Source: Sambucus nigra
Taxonomy: Eukaryota; Streptophyta; Magnoliopsida; Dipsacales; Adoxaceae
Assembly: GCA_949130495.1 (NCBI GenBank)
Contig: OX422214.1
Coordinates: 255,072,187-255,136,186, forward strand
Reading direction: 5' to 3'
DNA length: 64,000 nucleotides
Shown here one piece after another: positions 1-12,739 of the stretch; position 1 is the stretch's first letter; every line of letters begins with the position of its first letter. The position numbers and the translations under genes are program-made. The notes under the pieces are model-generated. The model ran no database searches. It saw only the letters and a list, made by a program, of their open reading frames with translations, and was not told the DNA's origin.

Positions 1-679
1 CTTCCAACCATTTTGATTCAACCCAAACACAAATATAACATTAATATTCATCCAAGAACACATATAAACTAATTTCTAACCTTAAAATTCATTTATACAA
101 TACAAATCTAAGATTTTCCCCAAAAATTAGGTTTTGTCAATTTAAACCTAAAACACCAAAATTGGATCCACAAATCATGCAATAATTGGTACACAATAAT
201 TATTTAGCAAGTTTAATCACTTGCCTCGGGTTCGTAGGGTCTCAATCCACCTTGCAATCGCGTATTGGCCCGGAAATCCTCTTTTTCTTTCCTTTCTCCT
301 TCCTTTTATTCTTTCTTTCTTTCTCTCTTCTTTCTTCTATTTCTCTCTTTGGAGAATTGTTTCTCCTATAGGCTAATTTAGCCTAAAACCCAAGATACAC
401 ATCTTTAAATGATAATACACACTTTAAATGACCCGGTGACTTTAATTCGAGTCAAACGGTCCTAATTTATTTCAGAACCCAAATAGACCCCAAGTACAGT
501 CATTTCGAGTTTCTCGACCCTTCCGAACACAATGGTACCCTCAGAATTTCCATTGGAGACATTTTTTTGACGACTCTAAATTTTGACCTCAATTGCCAAT
601 TTGATTATTCTCCAATAAAATATTATTTATTTCTCCCAAAATAAAATAATTACTATTCCGAAAGTCTTGGGTTGTTACA
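1..679 (-). mobile_element. L1-family gypsy LTR, 5' part, reverse orientation, cut by window edge
   Basis: Read on the minus strand this starts TGTAACAACCCAAG at 679 and follows the first part of the L1 LTRs at 41937 and 20942. It shares the block with the stretch about cells of AAAGTGTGTATTATCATT, the purine-rich GAAAGAAA tract and the CCCGAGGCAAGTGATTAA segment. It is the first 679 bp of an LTR of about 3.65 kb, so the rest lies left of the window. Short ORFs here are shadows of the LTR. Confidence 0.85.
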
Positions 680-893
680 AAAACCCGCATTAAGTTATAT
701 GGGTTAGAATAGTGATTTGCGGTCAAGTACCTCGGATGGAAATTTCGACTGCGCCGTGAGTCTCGGAATGGCCGAGATAGTCGGAAAAGAGTGTCCGATT
801 GTCGAAATTGAGTTTCGGGGAATTTTGGAGTTAAATGGGCTCGTAATTGAGTAAACGAGTCGTTTTTGGGTTTTAAAGGGCTTAAACCCATAT
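680..893 (+). mobile_element. L2-family LTR fragment
   Basis: The segment with GCGGTCAAGTACCTCGGATG matches the L2 LTR at 59690-59870 on the plus strand and the solo LTR at 9060-9230 on the minus strand. Neither LTR end is present. Its left edge abuts the L1 LTR, which probably inserted into it, and its right edge joins gene copy A intron sequence at about 893. Confidence 0.75.
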
Positions 894-2202
894 TCAAATT
901 CATATAATGATCGATATAATTCCTGAGGGAGAAGGATTCTCACACAAAGGAAAGGCATTAAGGTGTTTCCTATAATAAAATAGGCGAAATGGTCAAGTGG
1001 CACAAGAAGTAATCACGAGTATAAGTCACATTTCGATAGGGGAATAAGTAAGTTACATGTAATTATTTATTTGATACTTGGTGCCCTTTTGACAAATTTG
1101 ACTCCAGCTTTTTAAATTCTTACATGATAACACCCATAAAATAACAAGAATACCTAGAAAAACAAAAAATAAAACCTAGAAAATATTAATTTGTAATTCT
1201 AAACCGTAACAAAATACAAAATTGGTCATATAAATAAAATGGATTCATATTTAATAAAACATATAAATTAAAATCCAACATGCAATAATTTTGACGCACG
1301 TGGTGTGTCGATAATGCAATGCCCAACCCTAGGTGGGAGAGACGATGTGTTGTTGGTACTTTGACATGTCATAGTGATGGGACATTAACTATGACACGCG
1401 TTATGTCATAACCTCGACATGAACCTTGTTGTAGGCCCAGGTAAATTTAGTACAAAATTAGAATAATGCATCTGCCACATTCATCCTTATCTGTCCCTAT
1501 ATCTCTAAATAATAGTAAAATGTTCTTGTGAGGACCTCTAACCTTCTATCTATATTTTTTTAAGAGAGTGACATGTATCCCATGTTTATTAAACATAATC
1601 AAGAGCATAAAAAAGAACTTGTGATTAATTATCAATGTTTAAAAAAAAATAGGAGTAAATACTTATACTCTCATATTAAAAGCTATTTTTTAGGAGTAGT
1701 GAAATTATAGTAAACTACACCCATTTGCATAAGTTTATAAAATAAATGAAATTATCTTGATTATAATTGAAGTCACATTAATTTAATGAGTTTGGATAGA
1801 TAAGCTCACAAACATTATAATTGTTTTCATTATACCACGTGCATGATTTCTCTATCTTTTACATCTAGCTTTAATTTATATGAAATATGCAACTAGACCA
1901 CGTGCTCCATAAGACAAATGTTATATTATACTAGACAGTGCATGACACTCTCTCACACATTTAATATCCCATTGAAGAAGAACTAATAATGTAAAGTCTC
2001 CAAGTTTCTAAAAAATTCCCTTAGCTGTGAAAAGTAGATTTTTAATGACACACAAGACAAAATTTCTTTATTTTTAAGTTTAGAGTATTAATTGAAACTG
2101 AAATTTACAAAACGAGGTAGTTTTGAGCTTTTTATCTATTTTTTCATATCAATTCAAGCATACAAAACTCAATGTTAACTTTATTTTTGTTTATTAATCC
2201 AG
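894..2202 (+). pseudogene. Copy A of the GT77-like gene: joined remains of introns 1 and 2, exon 2 missing
   Basis: Positions 894-1537 match intron 1 of copy B at about 55340-55980, and 1538-2159 match intron 2 of copy B at 58336-58958. The 2355 bp that lie between these blocks in copy B, including all of exon 2, are absent. The junction at 1534-1537 is ACCT, which occurs at both breakpoints in copy B, so a microhomology-mediated deletion is the simplest reading. The region ends in a good acceptor, TTATTAATCCAG, just before exon 3. Confidence 0.8.
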
Positions 2203-2700
2203 GATGCTGATATAATGTGGTTTCGGGATCCATTTCCACATTTTTATCCGAGTTCTGATTTTGAAATTGCTTGTGATTATTTTTGGGGTGATTCATCCGA
2301 CTTAAACAACCAACCAAATGGAGGTTTCACCTAGGTAAAATCTAATATCAGGACCACCCGTTTTTACGAATTTTGGTACAAATCAAGAGAGACCTACCCG
2401 GGTTTGCATGACCAAGATGTGCTTAATAAGATCAAATATGATCCATATATTCCCGAAAATGGGATACAAATCAAATTCTTGGATACCAAATATTTCGACG
2501 GGATTTGTGAGCCCAGCAGAGATTTCTATCAGGTGTGTACAATGCATGTGAATTGTTGCGTCGGTTTAGATAACAAAATTTATGACCTCAAAATTATGCT
2601 GGATGATTGGCGAAACTACAAAACAAGAGGGGATTTGCAATCATCAACTTGGACAGTTCCTCAACATTGCGTATACGATTCAAATATGTTAATAAATTGA
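2203..2700 (+). pseudogene. Copy A exon 3 (catalytic C-terminal half) of a PF03407 nucleotide-diphospho-sugar transferase, with in-frame stop
   Basis: After a CAG acceptor the frame opens with DADIMWFRDPFPHF, carrying the DxD nucleotide-sugar/metal-binding motif of Golgi GT77-type transferases (the At4g15970-like plant family). Further family landmarks follow: NGGF, a KSN triplet, FYEFWY, HDQDVLNKIK, FLDTKYFDGIC, and MHVNCCVGLDNKIYDL near the end, with a natural-looking C-terminus and TGA at 2698-2700. The exon would encode 165 residues and is phase 0, as is the donor of exon 2 in copy B. A TAG at 2332-2334 sits in the NGGF(x)-x-VKSN motif, where the family has an aromatic residue, so the frame is closed at codon 44. 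With exon 2 also deleted this copy cannot make the enzyme. The frame is otherwise intact, which suggests the stop is recent. Confidence 0.9.
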
Positions 2701-4945
2701 CTTTATTGTTACTTTGATGAAATTGATGGTAAAATTATTTTAAATGTAATGATTTTTCCCCTTACATTTTTGACAAAAAATAATTATATTATTGCTTTAT
2801 TTTTTTTTATTGTTGATAGATCAATAAATCCCCACTATCCACCCCATCCAATATTAACATTGCTTAAATAATACCTAGTAGGTAACTGTTGACTAAGACA
2901 AGGAGAAGGTGTAAAAATGAATATAAGTTATTATAGTTTTTTGTTTTTCTTAATGTTAAAATGAAAAAATATATGGCTAATAAATGTGTTTGGCTTGTGG
3001 TCATTGCAACCAGGGCTGCATCTTTTCTCCCTCGTGAACCATCCCCTAGAAACGATACTCAAGGAAGTAAGGGTTGATGTCTGGGTACAAGTTGTTTCAA
3101 AGGTATGTTTTTTTTTGTTGTTGTGTTTAATTTGGAACATTTGTGCAATATCATGATTTCCAATTTATCGTAACTGCACACAAGATTAAAAATGACTGCG
3201 AAAAATTTAAATAAAATAAATTTAAGTATATAAACAAATATCAAGTCAAAGGTATTTATACGTACTATTTCTAGATTTACACGTGTCGCTCACAATTTAT
3301 CACAAAAATATAAAAACACAACATCCATTATTAAAGGAAATATAAAAATAAAATTCACAACAATGGCACACATAAATTTGTTTTTGTGAAAATCTCAATG
3401 GCATTACTTTTCCATAACATCAGATTTGATATCTAAAGCAATATAAAATGCCTAATTGTGAAATCTTATTTCACACGTATATCTTTATTTGCAAAATTGA
3501 GTGAAAAAAAACTATAACTTATATGTGTGTGTGTCTGTGTGAAAAATACATTTTTTAGTATAAAAGAATGTAAATGCGTGTAAGAATTAAAAAAATTCAT
3601 CAAGTTAACAAAACTGAAATCAGCAAGCATGCGAGTAAAAATTGGGGTTATAAGGACTTCCCTTTATTTTTATAGTAAAAGTACATATTTTATTTTTGCA
3701 AAATATACTGAGTTGAATTTATATATTGTTACAGGTTTAATTACATACCCACAAGAAGTTATGGACCATAAATAAAGGTTCTCCTATCTTGTTTTAGTTA
3801 CATACTACTCACAATATATCAGTCAAAATCTTCTTCTCGGCTCCCAAAGGGGATAAAAATAATGTTATGCACACTGATAACTTTTTTCTTTTGTTTTTTG
3901 AATTTTATAAAATTGATAGACTAGTGTGGCTTCTTGCAGATCCAACGGATTTTTTTAGGGTGAGCAAGTCGTTCTAATTTGTTATTTTGTCAAATATCAT
4001 TTCATTGATGTTTGACTATTTGTCATTGGAGGTTTGGTGAATCACCATCTCTCTTCTCTTTCTCACACACAGAGGAAAAAATGGTGCCATCCAGACTAAG
4101 AACATCTCTAATCGTATGTAATTTTTAAGTAAATCTTATTTGTAAAATGAGTTTAACTAAAATAATAATTCACAACTGTATGTTTTACTCTAATAAGATT
4201 TTCTAATTATGTAAAAAGCAATATAAAAATTTAGGCAAATAATATAAAACATGTGTAAGAATAATAATTTGTAGAATGATGTGTAAAGATTTATATGTTT
4301 TGCAGTCTATAGTTTAATGACAAGGTTTCATAAAGAGAACGCATACATAGAAATTTTGACAAATAATATACAAATTAAAAAAAACAATGGGTGAAACGAT
4401 AAATGGACGCATTTTGGGGGCACGGATACTTGTCTTCGCTCATTAGAATATGATTATAGTATTGTAGAGCAGTAATGTTAGGGTGAAATGATAGGGGGAA
4501 TTATCTTTTTGTGGCACAAATACATGTGCACTCTCTGGAAAGTGTTTTTAGGTGAACTTCACGGGTCTTCACACATCTTCTAATGCGAGTAAGACACGAT
4601 CTAGTGTAAATAAAATGTGTACAAAACATATCAATATAAAAGTACGCTAAAAAATATGTAGAATAATGGAGACGCAAATAAAGATGTTGATGTGTACATC
4701 GAGTTGTTAAAAATACACAAATTTTTTATAGATTGCAAATGTATTTGGAAGAAATGTTTGCTAAAAAATTTGTATATATTTTATGTAAAAAGATATAATT
4801 CACACAAATATTGCAGAGTCCCTAACTCTTGTATCTAAAATTATTGACAATCATTTATTTGTCGTTCACTAGTTTAGAATTTGCTTTTTTTTCATTTTCA
4901 TTTTTTCAAAATTATCAAATGCATTTCTGCATATTTTGATGATTT
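2701..4945. other. AT-rich intergenic sequence after gene copy A
   Basis: No coding region, RNA gene or repeat is recognised here. It is AT-rich with short low-complexity runs. It presumably contains the 3' UTR and downstream flank of copy A. Two short open stretches bounded by AG and GT (about 3013-3103 and 4081-4113) were considered as exons but have no partner exons. Confidence 0.5.
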
Positions 4946-5794
4946 TGTAACATCCTGTATTTTTTAGCTTGTTAAATTACATGTGTGCACATAATATAAT
5001 TAAATTATGATATAAAGTGATTTAAATAAATATTAATTAACGAATAAATGGATTATTTATGTGTAATTATATTTACTTGTGTGATAAGTAAATAAAAACA
5101 TGTTAAATTGTTTTACTTCGTACGTGAGTAAAATCGACGCGTTTAACGGTATCTCATTCAGGACACGCATGTAGGGTCGAATCGGGAACGGGATGAAAAT
5201 AAATGTTATATAAGTTAGATGGTAATTTCGAGTGCGTTAATGATCCGAAATGGAATGAGATAGTCAAAAATTGGTACTCGTGGCTTATAATTGGGTTCCG
5301 AGGGCTTTTTAGGCCAAACGGGTACCGTAAAGGGGTATTCGGGTCATTTTACTCATAGGGGCTGACTTAATTTTGGAATTAGGAATATTTAGGATTATAA
5401 TTAGGTAAGGTGGATGGAAGGGCAGCTACCCATCCATTCAAGAGGATAGGGGTTTGACAGAGGAGAAAAAAGAGAAGAAGTAAGGGAGAAAATTAAAGAA
5501 AAAGTGATCCGAGTGGGAGATCAAATTAATCTGGGCTTAAGAACATTGCCAAGAGAAGAACTCAATGAGAAAATATCATAATTTCTTCAATCTGAAGGAA
5601 ATTATTTAACTTTCTCTAATCTTACTGTATTTTCTCTTATTCATATAGAAATTTGATGTAGGAAGAACACAATTTTTTGGGTGAGAGAAACATGTAAAAC
5701 AGGAATTGGATAAATAAAATCATTGAAGAGGAGCTTTGTTATGTGCATATGTTAGATCTGATGTGAATTGAATGATAAGGAAGGATTCTTGAAT

Positions 5795-5799
5795 GATCT
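5795..5799 (+). repeat. Target site duplication GATCT, left copy
   Basis: GATCT directly precedes the TGTAACAACC end of the solo LTR and is repeated at 9458-9462. A 5-bp duplication is standard for LTR retrotransposon integration. Confidence 0.85.
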
Positions 5800-6540
5800 T
5801 GTAACAACCCGCCTAATAAGATACCGGGCGATCACTCCAATATTAAATTAAAACAGGAGTCACATATGGATCATCCTTAACATCACTGTCGAAAATCCAT
5901 TTAATTACTAATATCCTATTAGGTGGCCGTTAAAAACTATCACTTAACTAATCTTTTTAACGAATAATTCAAAACATCCATAATTAAATGCGTAATGAAG
6001 TGAAATGAAAATGAAAGGAATTAAAATAACCGAACACTCGGTCCAAATATACAACCATATCGAATGCTGTACTGAAAGAATAAATAAATGCAATTGAGCC
6101 ATTGGCTCGAATGTTTATACAATATCTCCTATCTAGAGTACAAGGAAAGAAACGTCTACCGATAACCTGCAAGCATCCACAGCTGCTGCAGCAGACGTCA
6201 GACTCGAAAGAATTTCCATCCATGCGTCCCTGTGTCTGGACACCTATATATATATAGTATAGAGAAAGAAAGGAGAGTAGACAAACGGGTCAGGGCCCGA
6301 ATGTTTTGAAAATATTTTGCAAGTGCATAAATACTTTATTTTTAGAAAAATAGTTTTATCTCATATTTAAATTGGTATCGCACTCCCAAGAGATACCCCT
6401 TACCTCTCCACTAATAGTGCACTCCTAGCGCATCCCTCTAGACATCCTAGTCAAGCTATCCTGCTAAACTAGTCTATCCCAAACCCACTATCTACCCTAG
6501 ATAGTCCAACAGATGTACTAAGGGCTAAACTTCACTCTAA

Positions 6541-6860
6541 TCTCGACGCCATGCCATGTTCGTGCGTGGGGTGTCTCGCAAAGTGAAATCCAAACAAGGA
6601 ACCCCCCCAATACACTACTAAGCGGCAAGGTCGATCATCGAGATCCGCCAATCCCTTAGTACAGAAAGATATATATATAATATATATATATTCCACAAAC
6701 ATTTAATATAAGAGCACTTAAGGATTAAACTTCTCCCCAGTCTCAACACAGTGCCATATTCGTGCGTGGGGTGTCTCGCAAAGCGAAATCCAAACAAGGA
6801 ACCCCCCCAATACACTACTACGCGGCACGGTCGATCGTCGGGATCCATTAGACCCTCGGT
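6541..6860 (-). repeat. Two tandem copies of the structured LTR module (minus strand)
   Basis: Both copies contain, on the minus strand, TTCCTTGTTTGGATTTC, then a short hairpin with GCGAGACACC and CCACGCACGAA. They lie about 200 bp apart, and a TA run follows each. The segment just outside each copy carries the ATCGAC and GTCGAG arms that can pair. Confidence 0.8.
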
Positions 6861-6874
6861 ACTCAATTCATCTA

Positions 6875-6914
<40 letters not shown>

Positions 6915-8090
6915 CATCCGGATCTATCTCCTGGACTGAGGTGTATTCTATACACAAAGTATTTATCAATGCTTATTCTTTTCATTTCAAAAACTTCCAT
7001 TTCCCTTCTCATATCCAGGAAATGTATTTAAAGCCAATTCATTATCATGAATTGCTTTACCAAAACATATACCTTTTTAAAAGCCAATTTTATTAACATA
7101 AAATGCTTTTCCTTTTTAAATCATCCCATTTCCCTTTTTATACTCAGGAAATGTACCCAAAGCCATTTTCATTAGCATGAAAATGCTTTGATCAAATCAT
7201 ATGCTTCCACATCCCTTCCTACATCCGGGAGTGTTACCGAAGCCAAACCTTTATCCCATTTCCCTTTTTATACTCAGGAAATGTAAATTAAAGCCAATCC
7301 ATTATCATGAATTGCTTTAATAAATCTAAGACCGTCCCTCCGGGTATCCCCACTGGACGCGCCCCTAAATGGCTATCATCTTCCAGGGCCTCCAAGACAA
7401 CCTGGGAACCTAACAACGTCGGGAAGCGGCCATATGCCTGCGGGATAGTCAAGACCACACCCGGAATCTCCTAACCAGCGCAGTACAAATAAACGCCCAT
7501 ATGGCCTAGGGACTATATCCAACCTGCTCAACAGCCAGGAAGGCTTCACCACAACGCGCGCGACTTCCCTTATGATAGCGATTTAGGGAGGTGTGTACAA
7601 TCCATAATTTATTAATTATGAAAAACATTTCTCATTCCATTTTGAAAATATTCATTTTTATATTTTCAAAATCCTTTCCATTATAACCTATATATATGTA
7701 TACCTAAATCACACAGTATATATGTATAGTCTATATATTCCTCCTAGAATATATAACCGGCCATAATGGCCTATATCATCTAATGATGACCATAATCCCA
7801 AAGATTCCCTCCAGGAAATCATAATCATGCATTCGTATTAGCATGATTCTAAATCCAAAGTATTTCTTACTTTGATGACTAATAATTACCTTAATCAACT
7901 CTTAAAGGTTTATTGGATATCTGCAAATATAATAATTCACTCTAAGTGAATATATACATATATATTCCCAATTCCTCAAGTCCTTTAGGACATAACCCTC
8001 TAATATACTTTAACTTAGAAGGCCCTTAAACTTAAATCTCAAAGAGGAGAAATAATAATAATCTCCAAAATCTTGGGCTGAAAACAGGGC

Positions 8091-8210
8091 ACCGGTCGAC
8101 CGGTCCTGTACCCCCGGTCGACCGCGGGTTGCAATTAAGCCTACGAAACAAAGCAGTAGGCCTTATTTCCTTGACGCGGTCGACCGGCCATAGGGGCGCG
8201 GTCGACCGGT
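8091..8210 (-). repeat. Palindrome array, GGTCGACC core
   Basis: Four GGTCGACC palindromes, two extended to ACCGGTCGACCGGT, occur within 120 bp. In the L2 LTR at 59442 the homologous site (60740-60872) carries AATCGATT palindromes instead, although the sequences on both sides align. Confidence 0.85.
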
Positions 8211-9457
8211 CACACCAGGTCCTCAAAACTAAATTCTCCAAATTCATCTATCCAACCACCCGATTTCATTATCGAGGTTTCTAAACTACCCCAAAAATTA
8301 TCCGAAACATCTACACGACTAATTCTAGCCGTAATTTTTCCAATTCCCGATTTGATTTCCGAGTTGGAAATTCCAACCCGGAGCTGCCATCTTGTAAAAA
8401 TCATATCAAATCAAGGAAAAATCAGAAAAATACGCGGTCAGTGCCCACGCGACCGTATCGAAAAGATCTACAACTTTGGTGTTTTGACCGAAAGCTAAAT
8501 CAATTCTTTTCCTAGTAAAAAATTACCCTAAAGGCTGCGGATTACTATTTATCACCTTCTTCGAGAAGGTTTCAGCCATTAAAGCTTCTCCCAAGCTTTT
8601 GACGCGTCACCCAACGTCCTACAACCTCAACCAACTACAAATACACCTATATTAAGGGTTCTAAACATCCTAGAACCCGGAATCACCAATAAATTTCAAT
8701 TAAAACCTAAGTTTCTCCAATTTACCATTTTTAGGGGTTTATTCGTTTTAACTCCCAAAAACCCGTTTTATCCACGAATACCCAACCCAAAATCATTAGG
8801 GTTTGTTATACCAACAATGATATGAGATATTTATGCTCAAAATAAATAAAGCAAGTAAACACTTGCCTCGTGGATAAAATCCGACGTCCTCGAGCCGAAT
8901 CCCGCGGAGGCCGGCCGGAATCTCCCCCTTTTTCTTCTTTTCTTCTTTTCTTCCCTCTCTCTCTCTTCCCTCTATTCTTTCTTCTTTTCTCTTCTCTTTT
9001 CTCCCTCTCTCCCTCCTTTTATAAGGAGAAAAGGGTTTAATCCCTTTAAAACCCAAAAACGACTTGTTTACCCAATTAGGAGTTACTTTTACCTCTAAAA
9101 TTACCCGAAACTTAATTTTGACAATCAGACACTCTTTTCCGACTATCTCGGACATTCCGAGACTCATGGCATAGTCGAAATTTCCATCCGAGGTACTTGA
9201 CCGCAAATCACTATTCTAACCCAAAATAATTAAATGCGGTGTTCTACTCAAAATCTTACCTCTTTTGTCGTTAAACTCCACGACGACATATAAATAAAAT
9301 ATTTCGACCTATATGGTCCCAAAATAATTATTAACACCCTTCAATAATCATTAAATCCTCGAAAATTCCAAAAATCACTATTTCGAGAAATTCTCCAAAT
9401 TCCAAATTATACTTAATTATGGAATTTAATTATCTCCAAAAAGGACGGGTTGTTACA

Positions 9458-9462
9458 GATCT
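9458..9462 (+). repeat. Target site duplication GATCT, right copy
   Basis: It pairs with 5795-5799 and marks the exact right end of the solo LTR. Confidence 0.85.
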
Positions 9463-9654
9463 AAACAATAAAAGGTGAAATCTTGAATAAATGGATCACC
9501 TTATAAGTTAGATATTTTTGGGATGATGTATATGTATAAATTTGTAAATTGATGTCTGGAAATTATTCAGTAATCATATTAGGAGTTTGGCTAAATATTA
9601 TCTACTAGGGTTGAAGGGAAAGAGGTGAATCCCATTAAAATCCGTTTTGGCAAC

Positions 9655-9755
9655 CGAGCAGAACCGAATCGGTTCGCTGGGGGGGGGGGGGGAGCAACCC
9701 GATTCACTCATCGAATCGGCTCGGTCCAGACAACAAACCAGTTCGGTTTGCTGTT
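9655..9755 (+). repeat. Degenerate palindrome cluster with a G run, in L3 LTR
   Basis: The cluster contains ACCGAATCGGTTCG, ATCGAATCGGCTCGG and related words, and a run of 14 G. Its distance from the LTR start, about 1.05 kb after removing the nested LTR, is similar to that of the palindrome clusters of other LTRs in the window. Confidence 0.6.
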
Positions 9756-10129
9756 TTGGCCTCCCTTACCTTTTGTTATTTTTCATGGAGTGTATAGGGT
9801 TTGACATGGATTATGGAGTCCGAGCAATGTAATATGACTTTTGGATATATAACGGGAAGGTTAGAAAGTACCTTAGGTTAAATAGGGATACATTCCGGCT
9901 AAGAAAAAATGGTGTACTAGGGTGAAAAGTACTCGGGTAATAATTATGAAATCGAGTTAGGATTGTGGTAAGGATTAGACTAAGTGCTTAGGTAGAGTAA
10001 CATATTGGCCAGAAACATGAAGTTAGAGAATTAAACTTAAGTACGTGAATACTTGACTAACATCAGGAGTTGAGATAGACTCAGGATTTGTGGGCTAGTG
10101 CGAAGAGAGACATTATGCACATTAATTCG

Positions 10130-10133
<4 letters not shown>

Positions 10134-10191
<58 letters not shown>
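10134..10191. repeat. (TA)n microsatellite
   Basis: A run of about 29 TA units, followed by TGTG-rich sequence, inside the L3 LTR. Confidence 0.95.
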
Positions 10192-10195
<4 letters not shown>

Positions 10196-11790
10196 CTGTG
10201 TGTGTGTGCACGCGCTCAAATGTGTTAACATTAAATTATAACTAGTATGTATTTACGTTGACTATGTAATGGTGTGAATATAATTGAGAGAGAATATGTT
10301 ATAGCTTATGTGATGGCTACTTGGCAAATAAAATAAAGTAAAATACATTTGTAGATCTTTTCGATACGGAGAAGAGGTGAATAGTGACTAGCGTCACTTC
10401 CGAAACATTTCGGCTAGAAACAGAGCCGATTCGTCTCTTCGTCAAAACATAAAAGTTGTAGATCTTTTCGATACGGTCGCGTAGGCGCTGACCGCGTATT
10501 TTTCTGATTTTTTTATTTGACATGATTTTTCTAAGAAAGGAGTTCCGAGGTTGAAATCATTAACTCGAAAATCAAACCGGAAATTGGAAAAATAAAGGCT
10601 AAAATTGTTTGGAGGTAAATATTGGGGCTCCTAAAAATAGTGTGGGGACTTTTAAATATTTTTTTTTTAGTAAGGCGTGTACCTTGGGTTAGTTGAAAGT
10701 AAAATCCAAGACTTACCCAAATATGGGTGTTCGTTAGGAATAATACTTAAAGAGGTATTTAGGTTGGTAATTTTATACAAGTAATTGTGCGCGAAGAAAA
10801 GGTAGTTATATACCGACCTTGGTTAAGTAAAATCCTACGAGGTGACTAGGATAAAATTTAGAATACATACTACAATTGAGCAATTTCCATAAGCGTCTGT
10901 GGACGACGATTATTATAAGTGAGGAGATACCTAAGGAATTAAGAGAAGTAGTGCGTATGCTATTTAATTATTATGAACTGGTAGATTCGGGAATTAATTG
11001 TACAAATCTTTATGAAGTGATTAAGGAGTGATTTGAATATTAAATAAGAGAGTACGTATTCGGGTAGTATTTTAAGTGTAAGAATTTTTATATTATTAAG
11101 AAAGGCAACACTTGAGGTTATTGGCTATTGCTATAGAGTTTGGAAATTATAGCCATATTATATTGGGAAGTGATTTAGATTATATAGAAGATATTGTTAA
11201 ATTATATATAATATAAGATGAATAAATATAACGATGTTATTGGTAGTTTCATCATGCGATAAGAAAAACTTGGAAATAATATATTGAGGATTGGTTATAT
11301 TCGATAAATGAGGTGGATATTCGAGATATAAATATACTACGTATGGAATTTATTATATGCGCTATGTGTATGCCCTGATATTAATATGTATATGGTTTAA
11401 ATAAATACCTATGGGTAATTATGTACACGAAAGATAAATACCTATCGTTATCATATGGTTGTGTAAATACCTCATTGATGTTATATTTATATAGGTGGAA
11501 TGTGTGCCTTTATTATTTTTTATTATGTGTATGACATACCTATCATACTTTCTATCATGGGAGGACGGATTTCGAAAGAGGACAATCTTATCTTGTGTTG
11601 CCTTCAGGGGGATTTAGATTTGGTACCTTAAGAACATCGGACTGTGAAGGGCTTATTTGTGAGTCGATAAGTCCGTTGACTATGGGAGCATAGGTATATA
11701 CGTGACCCATTGATATGTGAACTATATTTGCCTCCAATATGTGTGATTTGTATCGTTACAGTTCCTGAGTGATTCGGGACGCGTGATCCT

Positions 11791-12736
11791 TGTAAGGACA
11801 TTTTTGTCCATTATTAATGTATTATGTCGCACGCCGTTACACCGTTGAAGAAATTCAAGATTCAAGATTCAAACGGATCCGAATATCAAAAGAAGAAGAG
11901 GACTCATAGTCTGACAGCCGGACCGATCCGCTGAAATAAAAGAACCGATTCGGCTAACCGGACCAGTCCGCCTAAAGACCCGAACCGATCCGCTTGTTTG
12001 TCAGAAGGCCAGTATACCCCGAACCGCAAGCGAACCGATGAAGCCTGGAAGCGAACCGATCCGATCATCAACGGACCGATCCGCCTCAGAATAAAAGAAC
12101 CGATCCGGTCGAATCGGACCGATCCGGTCGAATCGGACCGATCCGTCTCAGACCCGGACCGGTCCGCCTGGGTTAAACTCAAACAGATCGTGTTCAGATC
12201 GTGTTCAGATTTTTAAGGCCCGAGACTTCTTATTTAATCCCACTACGGGAAGTGGTTTTCCAAGACTTATTCACACGATTTACAGAGTAAAGAAAGCCCT
12301 AAGTCTTCACCTATTGAGCATCTAGACTCTATGTTTTTGATTCACACAAATTGCCAATCCTTTGTGAATCACTTTGCAACCCAGGAACGCACTTTTGCTG
12401 TTCACACCCTTGTGCAGAAGACCGCTTCTTCTTCTCCATTGCAACCCTACTGGAAAGGGATAGTTCCAGCCGCGACTACAGAATCCGACACCTGAGGGTA
12501 ATTCTTAGTCACTTGTATTTTCATTGTAATCCGAATTTGTACAGCCTACAAAATTATAATGAAAATAAATGGTTTTGCCCCTTTGGGGGATTTTTCCTCA
12601 ATTGCATGTGTTTGAATGTTCTTGCTTAGATTATCATCTTATTCAATCACATATTGTTGCATGTTTAGGGTTTGTTTGGGTTAAAAGGTGTTTAATATAT
12701 AATTTGCTCATTTGAACGCAAGCACATACGTTCTCA
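11791..12736 (+). repeat. Sirevirus 5' LTR
   Basis: It runs from TGTAAGGACATTTTTG to CGTTCTCA and is almost identical to 15483-16408. It is 20 bp longer because one unit in its CCGATCC array is duplicated (near 12115). A 92-codon ORF (12351-12629) recurs in the other LTR only because the LTRs are copies. Confidence 0.92.
11913..12172 (+). repeat. Palindrome array, ACCGATCCG core, in copia LTR
   Basis: About ten words of the form GGACCGATCCGC, including the perfect palindrome CGGACCGGTCCG, lie within 260 bp. The 3' LTR has the same array at 15608-15842. Confidence 0.8.
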
Positions 12737-12739
12737 AAT

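Larger units (their letters stand above)
5800..9457 (-). mobile_element. Solo L2-family LTR, reverse orientation, complete (3658 bp)
   Basis: The element runs from TGTAACAACCCGCC at 5800 (complement of the LTR 3' end, with the L2 terminal sequence) to GGTTGTTACA at 9457 (complement of the LTR start). It is flanked by perfect GATCT duplications and has no internal region, so it is a solo LTR left by recombination between two LTRs. On its own strand it carries, in order, the start block, the purine-rich tract (8930-9020), the block with a GATCTTTTCGATACGG box (8450), a GGTCGACC palindrome array (8091-8210), two copies of the structured module (6541-6850) and the terminal CGGGCCCTGACCCG-type hairpin (6285). 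Its ORFs are not conserved and are taken as shadows. Confidence 0.92.
4946..10340 (+). mobile_element. L3-family LTR, split by a solo LTR and truncated on the right
   Basis: The left end TGTAACATCCTG at 4946 is a typical gypsy LTR start. The sequence 5100-5560 resembles the L3 LTR at 29800-30200, including the GGGTCATTTT and purine-rich AGAGGAG stretches. A solo L2 LTR interrupts it at 5800-9457. The right part (9463 to about 10340) has the AGACTCAGGA box also seen at 31160 and a TA run at the same relative place. The 3' end of the LTR is missing; an L2b LTR fragment begins at about 10370. No gag or pol is seen. Confidence 0.65.

Noticed and set aside
3013..3103. Possible exon between AACCAG and GTATGT, with an open frame reading LHLFSLVNHPLETILKEV
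   Set aside because: No neighbouring exon, start or homologous family could be recognised. A 30-codon open frame between AG and GT is expected by chance.
4081..4113. ATG after a C/T-rich leader followed by a GTATGT donor
   Set aside because: Only 11 codons, with no downstream exon before the L3 LTR at 4946.
12351..12629. 92-codon ORF repeated at 16023-16301
   Set aside because: It is shared only because the two copia LTRs are near-identical copies. It has no recognisable domain.
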